DNA of 64,000 nt from JAICXG01 sp963801255. GTDB taxonomy: Bacteria; Verrucomicrobiota; Verrucomicrobiia; Chthoniobacterales; UBA10450. Each line of letters begins with the position of its first letter. The stretch's first letter is position 1. Where the stretch lies: assembly GCA_963801255.1 (NCBI GenBank), contig CAWDEC010000015.1, positions 1-64,000 of the forward strand. Direction: 5' to 3'. The position numbers and the translations under genes were made by a program. The notes under the pieces are model-generated. The model did no database searches and was not told where the DNA came from. It saw only the letters and a program-made list of their open reading frames with translations. Positions 36,516 to 45,428 of this stretch are shown here, piece by piece.

Positions 36516-37232
36516 CTAACGAATGAGCAACGGCGCGCGCAGCCGACTTTGCCAGATACGCATGAAGCGCAGGATGGGGAAAAGCGTCAGATAAATGAGC
36601 CCGCCCCATCCGCCGAACCAATTCCACCAGGCCGCGGCAGCCGCAAATAAACCGACGCCAACGAGAGAACCCATTCGGTAGATGGCAAAGCGGGTATCGA
36701 GCTGTTCGAGCGGTGAAAGATCGAGTGCCGCGCGCAGATGATAGGCATGGAGGTAAAGAAAAAGCAGAGCGAGATAAACGGCGGCGAAGCCGAGGCCGTA
36801 GATGACGAGAAGCATCGACGCTTGTTGGTTTGTGATCCGCGGCATGGCAGGCCCAGCGCCGGCGGCGAGTCCGCTGAAGCTGAAGTTGAAGAGAAACTTT
36901 AGCGGATAGACGTAGAAGAGAACGAGAAAGAGCAGGACGCAGGTGAGAAAGCGGGTAAAGCCGTCATCCAGTCCGTAGCGGCGGCAAAACTTGTAGTGAC
37001 TGTTCCAGATGAGCACGAGAAGGCCGAAGCAAACGGCAAAAGCTGGAAAGCCCCGCATGGTGTTGAGGAGGTCGTCGAAATTCTTCGGTACATCGAGCGA
37101 GACGACGAGAAGAGTAAGAGCAAAACCAAAGACGGCATCGCTGAAACCTTCCAGGCGCGTTACTTCGCGTCCGCGAAAACGGAAGCCTTCGAGTCCCTCC
37201 GCAACAGGTTTGGTGACGAGGTCGCGTGTCAT
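36516..37232 (-). CDS. TMEM175-like (DUF1211) potassium-channel family membrane protein
   Basis: From ATG 37232 the product is 238 aa (an ATG at 37283 would add 17 residues). The first helix carries the TMEM175 signature RLEGFSDAVFGFALTLLVV, with R26 and F30-S31-D32 matching the RxxxFSD motif that lines the pore of lysosomal and bacterial TMEM175 channels. Five or six membrane helices follow. Bacterial members are tetrameric potassium-leak channels, so that role is likely here. The stop codon TAG is formed by the dispersed octamer CGTTAGGC (minus strand, 36514-36521). Confidence 0.8.
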   Translation of the reverse strand: MTRDLVTKPVAEGLEGFRFRGREVTRLEGFSDAVFGFALTLLVVSLDVPKNFDDLLNTMRGFPAFAVCFGLLVLIWNSHYKFCRRYGLDDGFTRFLTCVLLFLVLFYVYPLKFLFNFSFSGLAAGAGPAMPRITNQQASMLLVIYGLGFAAVYLALLFLYLHAYHLRAALDLSPLEQLDTRFAIYRMGSLVGVGLFAAAAAWWNWFGGWGGLIYLTLFPILRFMRIWQSRLRAPLLIR

Positions 37233-37558
37233 GAGAAATTTTTGATACGCGCAGTCGATCGCAGGAACAAGCCCGCTCTGCAAATGCGGAGACGAACCGC
37301 TCTGCCTAACGAAGAAATCGAACGCTGATCCGAGGAAACTGGGATTGGTTAGGCTAATTGATCGCCTAAGGTTTCAACCATTTCGTTAGGCCAACAGCCG
37401 CCAGGGCGAGGAAACCGCTGCAAATCCAGTTCCGGTGCATGCTTGCCCAAAGTTGGGGGCCGAGTTGAGGGCGCGATGGTCGAACGTTTCGCAGCGGACG
37501 AAGGTCGATGGATAACCTTGCCTAACGACGCTGCACGTTCAGCAAAACGTGGCTGCGA

Positions 37559-38854
37559 TTATTCCAATCCGAGAGCGCGAAAAGTCTCGTCGACGTGCCG
37601 AAAGTGATTCTCGAGCGAACAAAGCCGGTCGATTTCTTCCGCGGACAGCAGGGCTGTGATCTCGGATTCCTGCTTCGCGTTTTCCGCGAACGATTGTTCG
37701 CCTTGCCACGTCTTCATGGCCGCGCGCTGCACGGCTTCGTAGGCGGTCTTGCGTTCGGCACCGGCGCGAGTAAGCGCGAGAAGAATGGACTGGCTGTGGT
37801 AGAGACCTTTCGTTAGGCGCAGATTGCGCTCCATGTTTTCCGGATAGACGAGCAGCTTCTCGATCAGATCGCGCAGTTTATCGAGCATGTAATCGATCAA
37901 AGTGCAGGAGTCGGGCAGGATGATCCGCTCGGCGCTGGAATGGCTGATATCGCGCTCGTGCCAGAGAGCGACATTCTCGAGCGCGACCAAAGCGTTTCCT
38001 CTCACAACGCGCGCCAAACCGCTGAGACGTTCGGCAGTAATCGGGTTGCGTTTGTGCGGCATGGCGGAGCTGCCTTTCTGTCCCGCACTGAAGTATTCCT
38101 CCGCCTCGAGCACTTCGGTGCGCTGTAGATGCCGCAGCTCGGTGGCCCACCGATCTATACTCGAGGCAATAAGCGCGAGCGTGGTGGAAAATTCCGCGTG
38201 TCGGTCGCGTTGGATGATTTGGGTTGAGAGCCTGGCTGGTTGCAGGCCAAGCTTATCGCAGACGTATCGCTCAACGCGCGGGTCGAGATGGGCATGCGTG
38301 CCGACCGCGCCACTCAATTTACCCACGCGCACTCGCTCGAGCGTTTGCGCGAGCCGCTCCTCCGCGCGGCCGAATTCGTCGAACATGAGAGCGAGCTTGA
38401 GTCCAAATGTGATCGGTTCCGCATGAATGCCATGGCTGCGGCCGATCATCGGAGTCATTTTGAATCGCAGTGCCTGCCGGCCAATTGTCGCGCGCAGTTG
38501 GCGCAGATCGTCGAGCAGAATGTTGCCCGCTTCGACCATCTGCACCGCGAGTGTGGTGTCGAGAATGTCCGAGGAGGTTAGCCCCTGATGAATCCAACGC
38601 GACGCTGGCCCAACCGAAGAAGCAACGTTCTCGAGAAAGGCGATTACGTCATGATTGGTCCGCCGCTCGATCTCCTGGATCTCAGGAATGGAGAAACGGG
38701 CACGTTCGCGAATTTCCTCCGCATCTCTCCGCGGAATCTGGCCCAACTCGGCCATTGCTTCGCAAGCCAAAATCTCGATCTCGAGCCAAATCTCGAACTT
38801 GCGCTGCTCGGACCAGAGCTTGCGCATCGGCGTGCGGGAATAACGATCTATCAC
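37559..38854 (-). CDS. purB: Adenylosuccinate lyase
   Basis: This 431-aa member of the fumarase/aspartase superfamily cleaves SAICAR and adenylosuccinate in purine synthesis. It contains the superfamily signature GSSAMPHKRNPI, the TNHDVIAFLE and HQGLTSSDILDT blocks with substrate-binding residues, and MIGRSHGIHAEPITFG with the catalytic histidine region. Length equals the Bacillus-type PurB. The start (MIDRYSRTPM) is typical of the family. A strong terminator for the preceding small gene sits just upstream, so purB should have its own promoter. Confidence 0.97.
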   Translation of the reverse strand: MIDRYSRTPMRKLWSEQRKFEIWLEIEILACEAMAELGQIPRRDAEEIRERARFSIPEIQEIERRTNHDVIAFLENVASSVGPASRWIHQGLTSSDILDTTLAVQMVEAGNILLDDLRQLRATIGRQALRFKMTPMIGRSHGIHAEPITFGLKLALMFDEFGRAEERLAQTLERVRVGKLSGAVGTHAHLDPRVERYVCDKLGLQPARLSTQIIQRDRHAEFSTTLALIASSIDRWATELRHLQRTEVLEAEEYFSAGQKGSSAMPHKRNPITAERLSGLARVVRGNALVALENVALWHERDISHSSAERIILPDSCTLIDYMLDKLRDLIEKLLVYPENMERNLRLTKGLYHSQSILLALTRAGAERKTAYEAVQRAAMKTWQGEQSFAENAKQESEITALLSAEEIDRLCSLENHFRHVDETFRALGLE

Positions 38855-38898
38855 CGCAGCAAGATAGAAAAGGCGCGGCGACCGGCAAAGCGATTCGT

Positions 38899-38942
38899 CA
38901 AAAAAGAAACGTCGCCCAGGCAGGCATCCCGCCTGAGCGACG
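38899..38942 (-). terminator. Rho-independent terminator, minus strand
   Basis: The arms at 38910-38921 and 38931-38942 form a 12-bp GC-rich stem with one C-A mismatch and a 9-nt loop. Reading on the minus strand the stem is followed at once by TTTCTTTTTTG (complement of 38899-38909). It lies 27 bp after the stop of the small gene at 38969-39151 and upstream of purB, whose start is at 38854. It is the clearest intrinsic terminator I find in the window. Confidence 0.8.
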
Positions 38943-38968
38943 CAGAGACTCCGTTATCGGGAAAATTT

Positions 38969-39151
38969 TTAGCAAACCCGAGCGCGGGTAAGGCGGCCGT
39001 TGTTCTCCACGCGAACTTGGCCACTGCCGAGTAAATCGGCCACCGCAGCGACGGTTTCCTTCGTGTTCTTCGTGCAAGAACTCACGGCAAGGATGAGATC
39101 GCCCAGTGAAAGTTTCGGTCGGGTTTTCAGGATCTGAGTGTTCTTCTTCAT
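38969..39151 (-). CDS. Small protein of unknown function
   Basis: From ATG 39151 the product is 60 aa: basic at the start (MKKNTQILKTRPK), then LSLGDLILAVSSCTKNTKET, a helix AAVADLLGSGQVRV and a basic end. An ATG at 39187 would add 12 residues. The composition and helix-turn pattern suggest a small folded, possibly nucleic-acid-binding protein, but I cannot name a family with certainty. The strong terminator immediately downstream supports a real, separately transcribed gene. Confidence 0.6.
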   Translation of the reverse strand: MKKNTQILKTRPKLSLGDLILAVSSCTKNTKETVAAVADLLGSGQVRVENNGRLTRARVC

Positions 39152-39313
39152 AAGAGGCTGAGATTTATTCAGCAATTTGGATGCCATCTAAAATGTTAGA
39201 TCACTTTGCCTTGCAAATGTTCAAGCAAGGTGTTCAAAGGACACCCTGTCGCTGTCTTCAAGGTGACACTTGTGTAATGAATAGACACAGGGCTGAGCGT
39301 CGTTTGCACAGGT

Positions 39314-39964
39314 TTACGAGGCGAAATCGGGAGCCGGTTGTGGCCGCCGGGCCGTGAGCCGCAGAACGACTAAGTAAAGGATCGCCAGGATCGCGATGAA
39401 AAGGACGATCCAATGGGATTGTGTCTTCATCAAATCCATTAGCCCGTCGGGGTTTTGAATGAGATCCGGCTGTTTTTCAAAAGCCTTCAGCCCAAGATAA
39501 GCCAACACGGAACACCAGATGGCGGAGCCGGCGATGGTTACGAGGCTGAACATCCAAAAGTTCATCCGCACGATCCCGGCCGGGATCGAGATGAGATGAC
39601 GAATCACCGGCAGCAATCGCGCAAAAAAGACGCCACCCGCTTCGTAGCGTTGCAGCCAGATTTCAGCGCGTTCAAATTTGTCAGCGGAGATGAAAAAATA
39701 TTTTCCGAAACGGAGAATGAAAGGTCGGCCGACCACGAGCGAGATCCAATAGCTGATCGCCGCGCCAAGATACGACCCAAGAGTGCCGGCCAGGATCACG
39801 CCAGTGAAACTCAAACTTCCCTGAGCGGCCAGGAATGCTGCGGGCGGGATCACGATCTCGCTCGGGACTGGAATGATCGAACTTTCCATTGCCATGAGCG
39901 CGATGATCCCGAGATAACCGCCGTGTAGAACCCAGCCAAACCAAACTTCAACTAAATGATGCAT
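39314..39964 (-). CDS. DedA-family membrane protein
   Basis: This 216-aa polytopic membrane protein belongs to the DedA/VTT (SNARE-associated) family, whose members flip lipid carriers such as undecaprenyl phosphate or phosphatidylethanolamine. Visible signatures are the E-S-S-I-I-P-V-P-S-E re-entrant loop near residues 28-37, the GSYLGAAISYWISLVVGRPF motif, and FFARLLPVIRHLISIPAG with the conserved arginines. The length is normal. It stands between a small gene on the same strand and a divergent ABC exporter. Confidence 0.92.
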   Translation of the reverse strand: MHHLVEVWFGWVLHGGYLGIIALMAMESSIIPVPSEIVIPPAAFLAAQGSLSFTGVILAGTLGSYLGAAISYWISLVVGRPFILRFGKYFFISADKFERAEIWLQRYEAGGVFFARLLPVIRHLISIPAGIVRMNFWMFSLVTIAGSAIWCSVLAYLGLKAFEKQPDLIQNPDGLMDLMKTQSHWIVLFIAILAILYLVVLRLTARRPQPAPDFAS

Positions 39965-40086
39965 AGGAGAGTTTCCAATTCCCGATTTCTTATTTCAGAC
40001 TTAGCCTCACCTTTGCACAGGTTGGGCCCATATATGTTCGCCGGCAGTTCCATCGCAAATCGACATTTGGCAATCGTAACCTCGTT

Positions 40087-41838
40087 ATGATTTACCGGCG
40101 CGTGCTTCGCTATTACCGGCCTTTTCTCGGGTCGACCGTCCTTGGCCTCGTGCTCTCGCTCGCCGCCACCGGGGTAAATCTGCTCAAGCCTTGGCCTTTT
40201 AAATTCATCGTCGATCAATTCATTCCCACCAACTCCGCTTTTCGGGCAACGCATCCGGATTGGCACCGTTACATCGTTCCGGTCTGTCTGGCTGTGGTCG
40301 GGTTGCAGGTAGTATGGGGAATTCTCAATCTGGTGACCAATTACATCTTCGTTAAGGTCGGATTGCAGGCTTTGTTAGAAATCAGGACCGACCTTTACTC
40401 TCATCTGCAGCGGCTTTCGCTTAAGTTTCACGACACGCGCCGCTCAGCCGACTCCAGTTTTCGGGTCGCCTACGACTCGCAATCAATCCAGACCGTTTAC
40501 AACAAAGGGTTCACCAACATCTTTGGCTCGGTTGCAACCCTGGTCGGGATCTTCGCCATCATGTTGCGCTTCGACTGGCAACTGACCTTGCTGTCGTTAG
40601 GTATTGTGCCGTTGATCGTCGGCGCGATTTACTTTTTTGCGCAACGAATCCGCACGGAATCCACCTTCATCCAGGAACGCGAGAGCGCCGTCCTCACGCA
40701 GGCGCAGGAAGGGCTGGGATCGATCCGAATGGTGCACGCTTTTGGGCGGGAGGATTTCGAGGTCTCGCAATTTCAACAACGTGCGCATCAGAGCCTGCTC
40801 GCCAACCTACAGTTAACCCTGACGAACCTGAAGAGCGCGCTTGTCATTACCTCTCTGGTCGGCGCGGGAACCGCGGCGATGTATTACCTTGGCACCCTGC
40901 ACGTTCTCTCCGGGAAGCTGACGCTCGGGTCGCTGATCGTTTTCAGTAACTACCTCGTCATGCTTTATCAGCCGCTGCAGGAACTCACTTACACGGCCTG
41001 GGCGATGGAAGGCGCGACCGCTGGCGCGAAACGCTGTTTCGAAGTGCTCGATCGCGAGGACGACGTGCGCGATTCTCCTGATGCAGTGGAGATCTCCGCT
41101 ACCCAGGCAGCAATCGATTTCACGCAGGTCAGCTTTGCCTACGATGAAAGTCAACCGGTCTTGGAAGACATCGACCTGCACATCGCGCCGAATCAAATCG
41201 TCGCGCTCGTCGGTGGCACCGGTGCGGGAAAAAGCACGCTGCTCAGTCTGGTGCCGCGCTTTTATGATCCGAACGCCGGAGTCGTTAGGCTCGATGGGCG
41301 TGACGTGCGCACCATCACAAAGAAATCACTGCGCGCCCAGATTGCCATCGTCCTCCAGGACACGCTTCTCTTCTCCACCACCATTCGCGAAAACATTGCT
41401 TACGGTCGGCCGGAGGCGAGTGAGGAAGAGATCCGGGAAGCAGCCCGTCGCGCGCAGGCCGAGGAATTCATCAGCCGCTTGCCTAACGGATATGAGAGCT
41501 CGGTCGGTGAACGCGGCGGTCACCTCAGTGTGGGTCAGCGCCAACGCATCGGCATCGCGCGTGCCTTTCTCAAGAATGCTCCGATTCTACTCCTCGATGA
41601 ACCCACCTCCGCGCTCGATCCCACAACCGAGGCTGCCATCATGGAAACAATCAAGGACCTGATGCATGGCCGCACCACCCTCATCGTCACTCATCGTCTC
41701 GCGACTGTGCATGGCGTTGATCAAATCGTCGTCCTCGAGCACGGCCGTATCGTTGAGCAGGGCCGCGGTGGCGAGCTGGTGGCACATGGCGGCGCTTATG
41801 CCAGACTCTACGCCGCCGGCAATTATTCAAGGAAATGA
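40087..41838 (+). CDS. ABC exporter, fused permease and ATPase (MsbA-like)
   Basis: A 583-aa half-transporter: six-helix exporter-type membrane domain (residues about 10-320) then nucleotide-binding domain with Walker A GGTGAGKST, Q-loop VLQDTLLF, signature LSVGQRQR, Walker B ILLLDEPTSALD and H-loop IVTHRLA. It should work as a homodimer exporting a lipid, lipid-linked sugar or other hydrophobic compound. It overlaps the acyltransferase gene by 4 bp (ATGA) and is followed by a glycosyltransferase-like gene, so lipid or surface-glycan export is likely. Two CGTTAGGC motifs lie inside (41283, 41481). Confidence 0.93.
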   Translation: MIYRRVLRYYRPFLGSTVLGLVLSLAATGVNLLKPWPFKFIVDQFIPTNSAFRATHPDWHRYIVPVCLAVVGLQVVWGILNLVTNYIFVKVGLQALLEIRTDLYSHLQRLSLKFHDTRRSADSSFRVAYDSQSIQTVYNKGFTNIFGSVATLVGIFAIMLRFDWQLTLLSLGIVPLIVGAIYFFAQRIRTESTFIQERESAVLTQAQEGLGSIRMVHAFGREDFEVSQFQQRAHQSLLANLQLTLTNLKSALVITSLVGAGTAAMYYLGTLHVLSGKLTLGSLIVFSNYLVMLYQPLQELTYTAWAMEGATAGAKRCFEVLDREDDVRDSPDAVEISATQAAIDFTQVSFAYDESQPVLEDIDLHIAPNQIVALVGGTGAGKSTLLSLVPRFYDPNAGVVRLDGRDVRTITKKSLRAQIAIVLQDTLLFSTTIRENIAYGRPEASEEEIREAARRAQAEEFISRLPNGYESSVGERGGHLSVGQRQRIGIARAFLKNAPILLLDEPTSALDPTTEAAIMETIKDLMHGRTTLIVTHRLATVHGVDQIVVLEHGRIVEQGRGGELVAHGGAYARLYAAGNYSRK

Positions 41839-42419
41839 GCAATGTAAATGATGATCGTCGCGTCGAAGGCGATTGGTGGAAGGACGCAATCCCGCCCAAC
41901 GTGCATTTCGGCACCGGCTTTTATTGCGAAACAGCGCAAATCTTTCGTTTTTTGCGCAGCCGCCATGAAGATGCAGTTTCGTTAGGCGACTATGTCTCCT
42001 GTTATGCCGGTTGCTCCTTTGCCATCGGTGCAAACGGCCGCTGCAGCGTCGGAGACTTCACGCTTATGAATGGGGCGCTCGTCATGGCGGACGAACTGAT
42101 CGAGATCGGCAGCTATTGCTTAATCTCCTGGAACGTCGGGATCGCGGATTCCGATTTTCATCCGCTCGATCCGGCTGAGCGTCGCCGTGACGCCCTCGCC
42201 CTTGCCCCCTATTATAAGGATCGTCCGCCGCGTCCGCCTATCCGCACCGCGCCCGTGCGCATTGGCCACAATGTCTGGATTGGAATGAATGCCATCATCC
42301 TCAAGGGCGTAACGATTGGAGATAACTCCGTCATCGCCGCCGGCTCGGTCGTCGCAAAGAGCGTCTCGGCGAACACGGTCGTCGCGGGCAATCCCGCCGT
42401 CGTCGTGAAGCATCTTTGA
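41835..42419 (+). CDS. Hexapeptide-repeat (left-handed beta-helix) acyltransferase
   Basis: A 194-aa protein of the CysE/LacA/NodL-type acetyltransferase superfamily. Hexapeptide turns run from ISLGDYVSCYAGCS-like repeats (here VSLGDYVSCYAGCS) to VRIGHNVWIGMNAIILKGV, IGDNSVIAAGSVVAKSV and VVAGNPAVVVKHL. A loop with DSDFHPLDP probably supplies the catalytic histidine. It should form a trimer and acylate a sugar. The 4-bp overlap with the ABC exporter couples their translation, suggesting it decorates the exported molecule. Confidence 0.88.
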   Translation: MSNVNDDRRVEGDWWKDAIPPNVHFGTGFYCETAQIFRFLRSRHEDAVSLGDYVSCYAGCSFAIGANGRCSVGDFTLMNGALVMADELIEIGSYCLISWNVGIADSDFHPLDPAERRRDALALAPYYKDRPPRPPIRTAPVRIGHNVWIGMNAIILKGVTIGDNSVIAAGSVVAKSVSANTVVAGNPAVVVKHL

Positions 42420-42527
42420 GCCACGAATGAGGCGGATTACACGGACGATTAAAGGCCGTCGACCAGCGATCGTTAGCCGGCCTTTCCATCTCTCTCATCC
42501 GTGCAATGCCCGGTCAAAACCGGTCAT

Positions 42528-43700
42528 ATGAAACGCAAGAGAGTCATTGTCATGGGTTTCATGGGCTCGATGCCGATCGCAGGCGTTATCTGGCAGCACA
42601 TCCATTACATCCTCGGCCTGCAACGCCTCGGGCACGACGTTTACTATATCGAAGATTCTGCCCGCCTCGCTTATAACCCGAAAACCTTCGAACTGGCGGA
42701 TGACTACACTTATGCTGCCAGTGTTCTGACCCAGTTGGCGGGTGAGTTTGGGTTCGAGCGTCGCTGGGGTTATTGCGCGCGCTACCTCGATGAGAAACCA
42801 ACTGCCGGTCTTCGCCTAACTAGAATAAGACAACTCTATCGTGAGGCCGACGCTATTCTCAATGTTTGCGGCACCCAGGAATTCAATGACGATCTGCGCG
42901 AGAGCGATCGTATCCTCTATGTCGAGAGCGACCCCGGCGTCGAGCAAATTAAGGTCGACAACCATCTTCGTTCTACCATCGACTATCTCGGACAACATCG
43001 CGCCCTTTTCACCTTTGGTGAAAACGTCGGCACCCACCGGTTCCCCGTGCCCCTGCACAACCTTCGTTGGCTTCCCACCCGCCAGCCCGTCGCAACCGAT
43101 CTTTGGAAAACGAATCGCGTTCCCAAAGCCAGTGCTCTCTTTACCTCCATCGCCAATTGGTCCACCAGCGGTTTGAAAGACATCGAGTGGCGGGGCGAAA
43201 AATACCTCTGGAGCAAATCGCGCGAGTTCCTTCGTTTTATCGCCGCGCCGAAAAAGTCGGGCGAACCCTTCGAGCTGACGACTGATATCAAGGATGAAAA
43301 GACCCGTGCCCGGTTCCTGCAAAACAACTGGCGTTTTCAAAGCCCGCACGAAATGAGCATCGATTACTGGAGTTATCGCAACTACATCCGACGGTCCAAA
43401 GGCGAGTTCACCGTCGCAAAAGATCAATACGTGCGGCTGCACACCGGCTGGTTCAGCGATCGCAGCGCCTGTTACCTCGCCGCCGGGCGACCTGTCATTA
43501 CCCAGCAAACCGGTTTCAGCGACCATTACGGCAATGAAGGCGGCCTTTTCGGCTTTGACTCGTTAGGCGAAATCACCGAAGCCGTGCGCGAGATCAATGC
43601 CGACTACAAAAAACACAGCCGCGCCGCTCACGCAGTCGCGTGCGAGATCTTTGAAGCCGAGAAGGTCATGGGAGACTTACTTCTTCGCGCTGGAATTTAG
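42528..43700 (+). CDS. Glycosyltransferase-like protein (GT-B fold, probable)
   Basis: The ATG at 42528 gives a 390-aa protein starting MKRKRVIVMGFMGSMPIAGV, a Rossmann-like first strand; an in-frame start at 42501 would add nine unlikely residues. The C-terminal part, LHTGWFSDRSACYLAAGRPVITQQTGFSDH then GGLFGFDSLGEITEAV, resembles the nucleotide-sugar-binding half of GT-B glycosyltransferases, in which a conserved acidic/SGRPV-type loop binds the donor. The N-terminal half (HIHYILGLQRLGHDVYYIED) fits the acceptor domain. It follows the exporter and acyltransferase on the same strand (108 bp gap), consistent with surface-glycan or glycolipid synthesis. Confidence 0.7.
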   Translation: MKRKRVIVMGFMGSMPIAGVIWQHIHYILGLQRLGHDVYYIEDSARLAYNPKTFELADDYTYAASVLTQLAGEFGFERRWGYCARYLDEKPTAGLRLTRIRQLYREADAILNVCGTQEFNDDLRESDRILYVESDPGVEQIKVDNHLRSTIDYLGQHRALFTFGENVGTHRFPVPLHNLRWLPTRQPVATDLWKTNRVPKASALFTSIANWSTSGLKDIEWRGEKYLWSKSREFLRFIAAPKKSGEPFELTTDIKDEKTRARFLQNNWRFQSPHEMSIDYWSYRNYIRRSKGEFTVAKDQYVRLHTGWFSDRSACYLAAGRPVITQQTGFSDHYGNEGGLFGFDSLGEITEAVREINADYKKHSRAAHAVACEIFEAEKVMGDLLLRAGI

Positions 43701-43924
43701 TCAGAGGACTGTCCGAGTAACGGAGCCAGGCAGTTCCTTTTGTCGAGCATTTCTTCCGCCGCCGCGGGCGAACGAAATCGAGCAGCGAATAAATCATGCG
43801 GCGCTCACGCGCAGGGGCATGCGGCAGCAAATTGCTTCTGAACGTTTTTCCGCCTGGGCCATCTAAGGCATGGATTGCTGTTTTACAGCCGCACTCTTCT
43901 GTTTGATCTTCCGGCTCTTTTCTC

Positions 43925-45424
43925 ATGCATCGAATTAGCTTTTTCATCTGCACTCTGGTCTTCGTCTTCGCCCTCCGAGTCGAGGGGCAGCCTCACTCCC
44001 CGGTCCAGGATAGCCTTGTGCGCATCACTTCGACTGAGGTGGAACCCGATTATCGCGCACCGTGGAACTCCGGCTCGATTGGCCGCGGCGTAGGCGCCGG
44101 GTTTGTCATTGATGGTCACCGAATCCTGACCAACGCCCATGTGGTGAGCAACAGCCGCTACCTCACGGTCGAGCGCGAAGGCGACCCGAATAAATATCCC
44201 GCCACGGTCCGATTTGTGGCGCATGACTGCGACCTGGCTCTGCTCGAGGTGGCCAACGCCAACTTCTGGAAGAATATGAAGCCGCTCGACTTTGGAGGGA
44301 TTCCGGCGCTGGAGTCGGTCGTCTCGGCCTACGGTTATCCGATCGGCGGCGAGCGCATGTCAGTCACGACCGGCATTGTCTCGCGCATCGACTTCAACCT
44401 TTACACTCACTCGGCGATCGATTCGCATCTTGCCATCCAGATCAGCGCGCAAATCAATCCCGGGAATAGCGGCGGGCCAGTCTTACAAAGCGGCAAAGTC
44501 GTCGGAGTTGCCTTTCAGGGTTATAGCGGTGACGTCGCACAAGGTGTTGCTTATATGATACCGACGCCAGTTATTCGCCGCTTTCTTAAGGATATCCAGG
44601 ACAGTCATTATGATCGCTATGTCGATCTCGGCATTACCTGGTCGAAACTTCAAAATCCGGCACAGCGCCGTTATCTCGGCCTGAAGGATGACGATCGCGG
44701 TGTGCTGGTCAACACGGTAATCCAGGCAGGACCCTGTGGAAAGGTTCTTCAGCAGGGGGATGTTCTCCTGGCGATCGATGGTCATCCGATCGCGAGCGAC
44801 GCTTTTGTCGAATACGAGGGAGAACGAGTGCAGATGCCGGAAGTGGTCGAGCGCAAGTTTAAAGGTGACACAGTCACACTTGATCTTCTGCGCAATAAGC
44901 AACCCATGACGACGAGTGTCACTCTCGGCACGGTCTCACCTTACTTTATGCAGGGACATAGCTATGACATCCGGCCACGTTATGTCTTGTACGGCGGCCT
45001 GCTTTTTCAGCCGATGTCCCTCGATCTGCTCGAGGCCTATCGTATCAGCGATCTGCGGGTGCGGCATTTCTTTGACTTCTTTGTCACCGACCAGTTATAT
45101 CTTCAGCACCCAGAAGTCATCATCCTCACCAATGTCCTGCCGGACCCGATCAATACTTATCTCATGGCTTTTCGCAACGATATCGTGGACGAGATCAACG
45201 GAAAGAAGATCGGAACTCTTCAGGACCTCGCTCGCGCTTTCGAACAACCAAGCGATCGCTTTGTTATTAAGATGATCGGGGACGACCCGCCGCTCGTGCT
45301 TGATGCGAAGAAGGTGGAGGCGGCACGGGAACGAATCAAGACCCGCTACAATGTCCTGGTCGAACAAAATCTCGACGAGCAGCCCCCGCCCAAACCGGCG
45401 GTCGCGGCCGAGGATAAGATTTAA
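43925..45424 (+). CDS. Exported Deg/HtrA-family serine protease
   Basis: A 499-aa protein with a signal peptide (MHRISFFICTLVFVFALRVEG), a trypsin-like domain and a C-terminal PDZ region. The catalytic triad is complete: H72 in LTNAHVV, D103 in HDCDLALLEV and S182 in NPGNSGGP. A PDZ domain starts about residue 225 (GVLVNTVIQAGPCGKVLQQGDVLLAIDGHPI), and a second, more diverged PDZ-like part follows (VIILTNVLPDP...DEINGKKIGTLQDLARAF). This layout is closer to plant Deg9/Deg2-like and verrucomicrobial Deg proteins than to DegP. The next gene, 4 bp downstream, is a homologue that has lost its catalytic residues. Confidence 0.92.
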   Translation: MHRISFFICTLVFVFALRVEGQPHSPVQDSLVRITSTEVEPDYRAPWNSGSIGRGVGAGFVIDGHRILTNAHVVSNSRYLTVEREGDPNKYPATVRFVAHDCDLALLEVANANFWKNMKPLDFGGIPALESVVSAYGYPIGGERMSVTTGIVSRIDFNLYTHSAIDSHLAIQISAQINPGNSGGPVLQSGKVVGVAFQGYSGDVAQGVAYMIPTPVIRRFLKDIQDSHYDRYVDLGITWSKLQNPAQRRYLGLKDDDRGVLVNTVIQAGPCGKVLQQGDVLLAIDGHPIASDAFVEYEGERVQMPEVVERKFKGDTVTLDLLRNKQPMTTSVTLGTVSPYFMQGHSYDIRPRYVLYGGLLFQPMSLDLLEAYRISDLRVRHFFDFFVTDQLYLQHPEVIILTNVLPDPINTYLMAFRNDIVDEINGKKIGTLQDLARAFEQPSDRFVIKMIGDDPPLVLDAKKVEAARERIKTRYNVLVEQNLDEQPPPKPAVAAEDKI

Positions 45425-45428
45425 GACC

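Noticed and set aside
42816..43526. A 236-codon open frame on the minus strand
   Set aside because: It is antisense to the glycosyltransferase-like gene, and its composition is that of a shadow frame.
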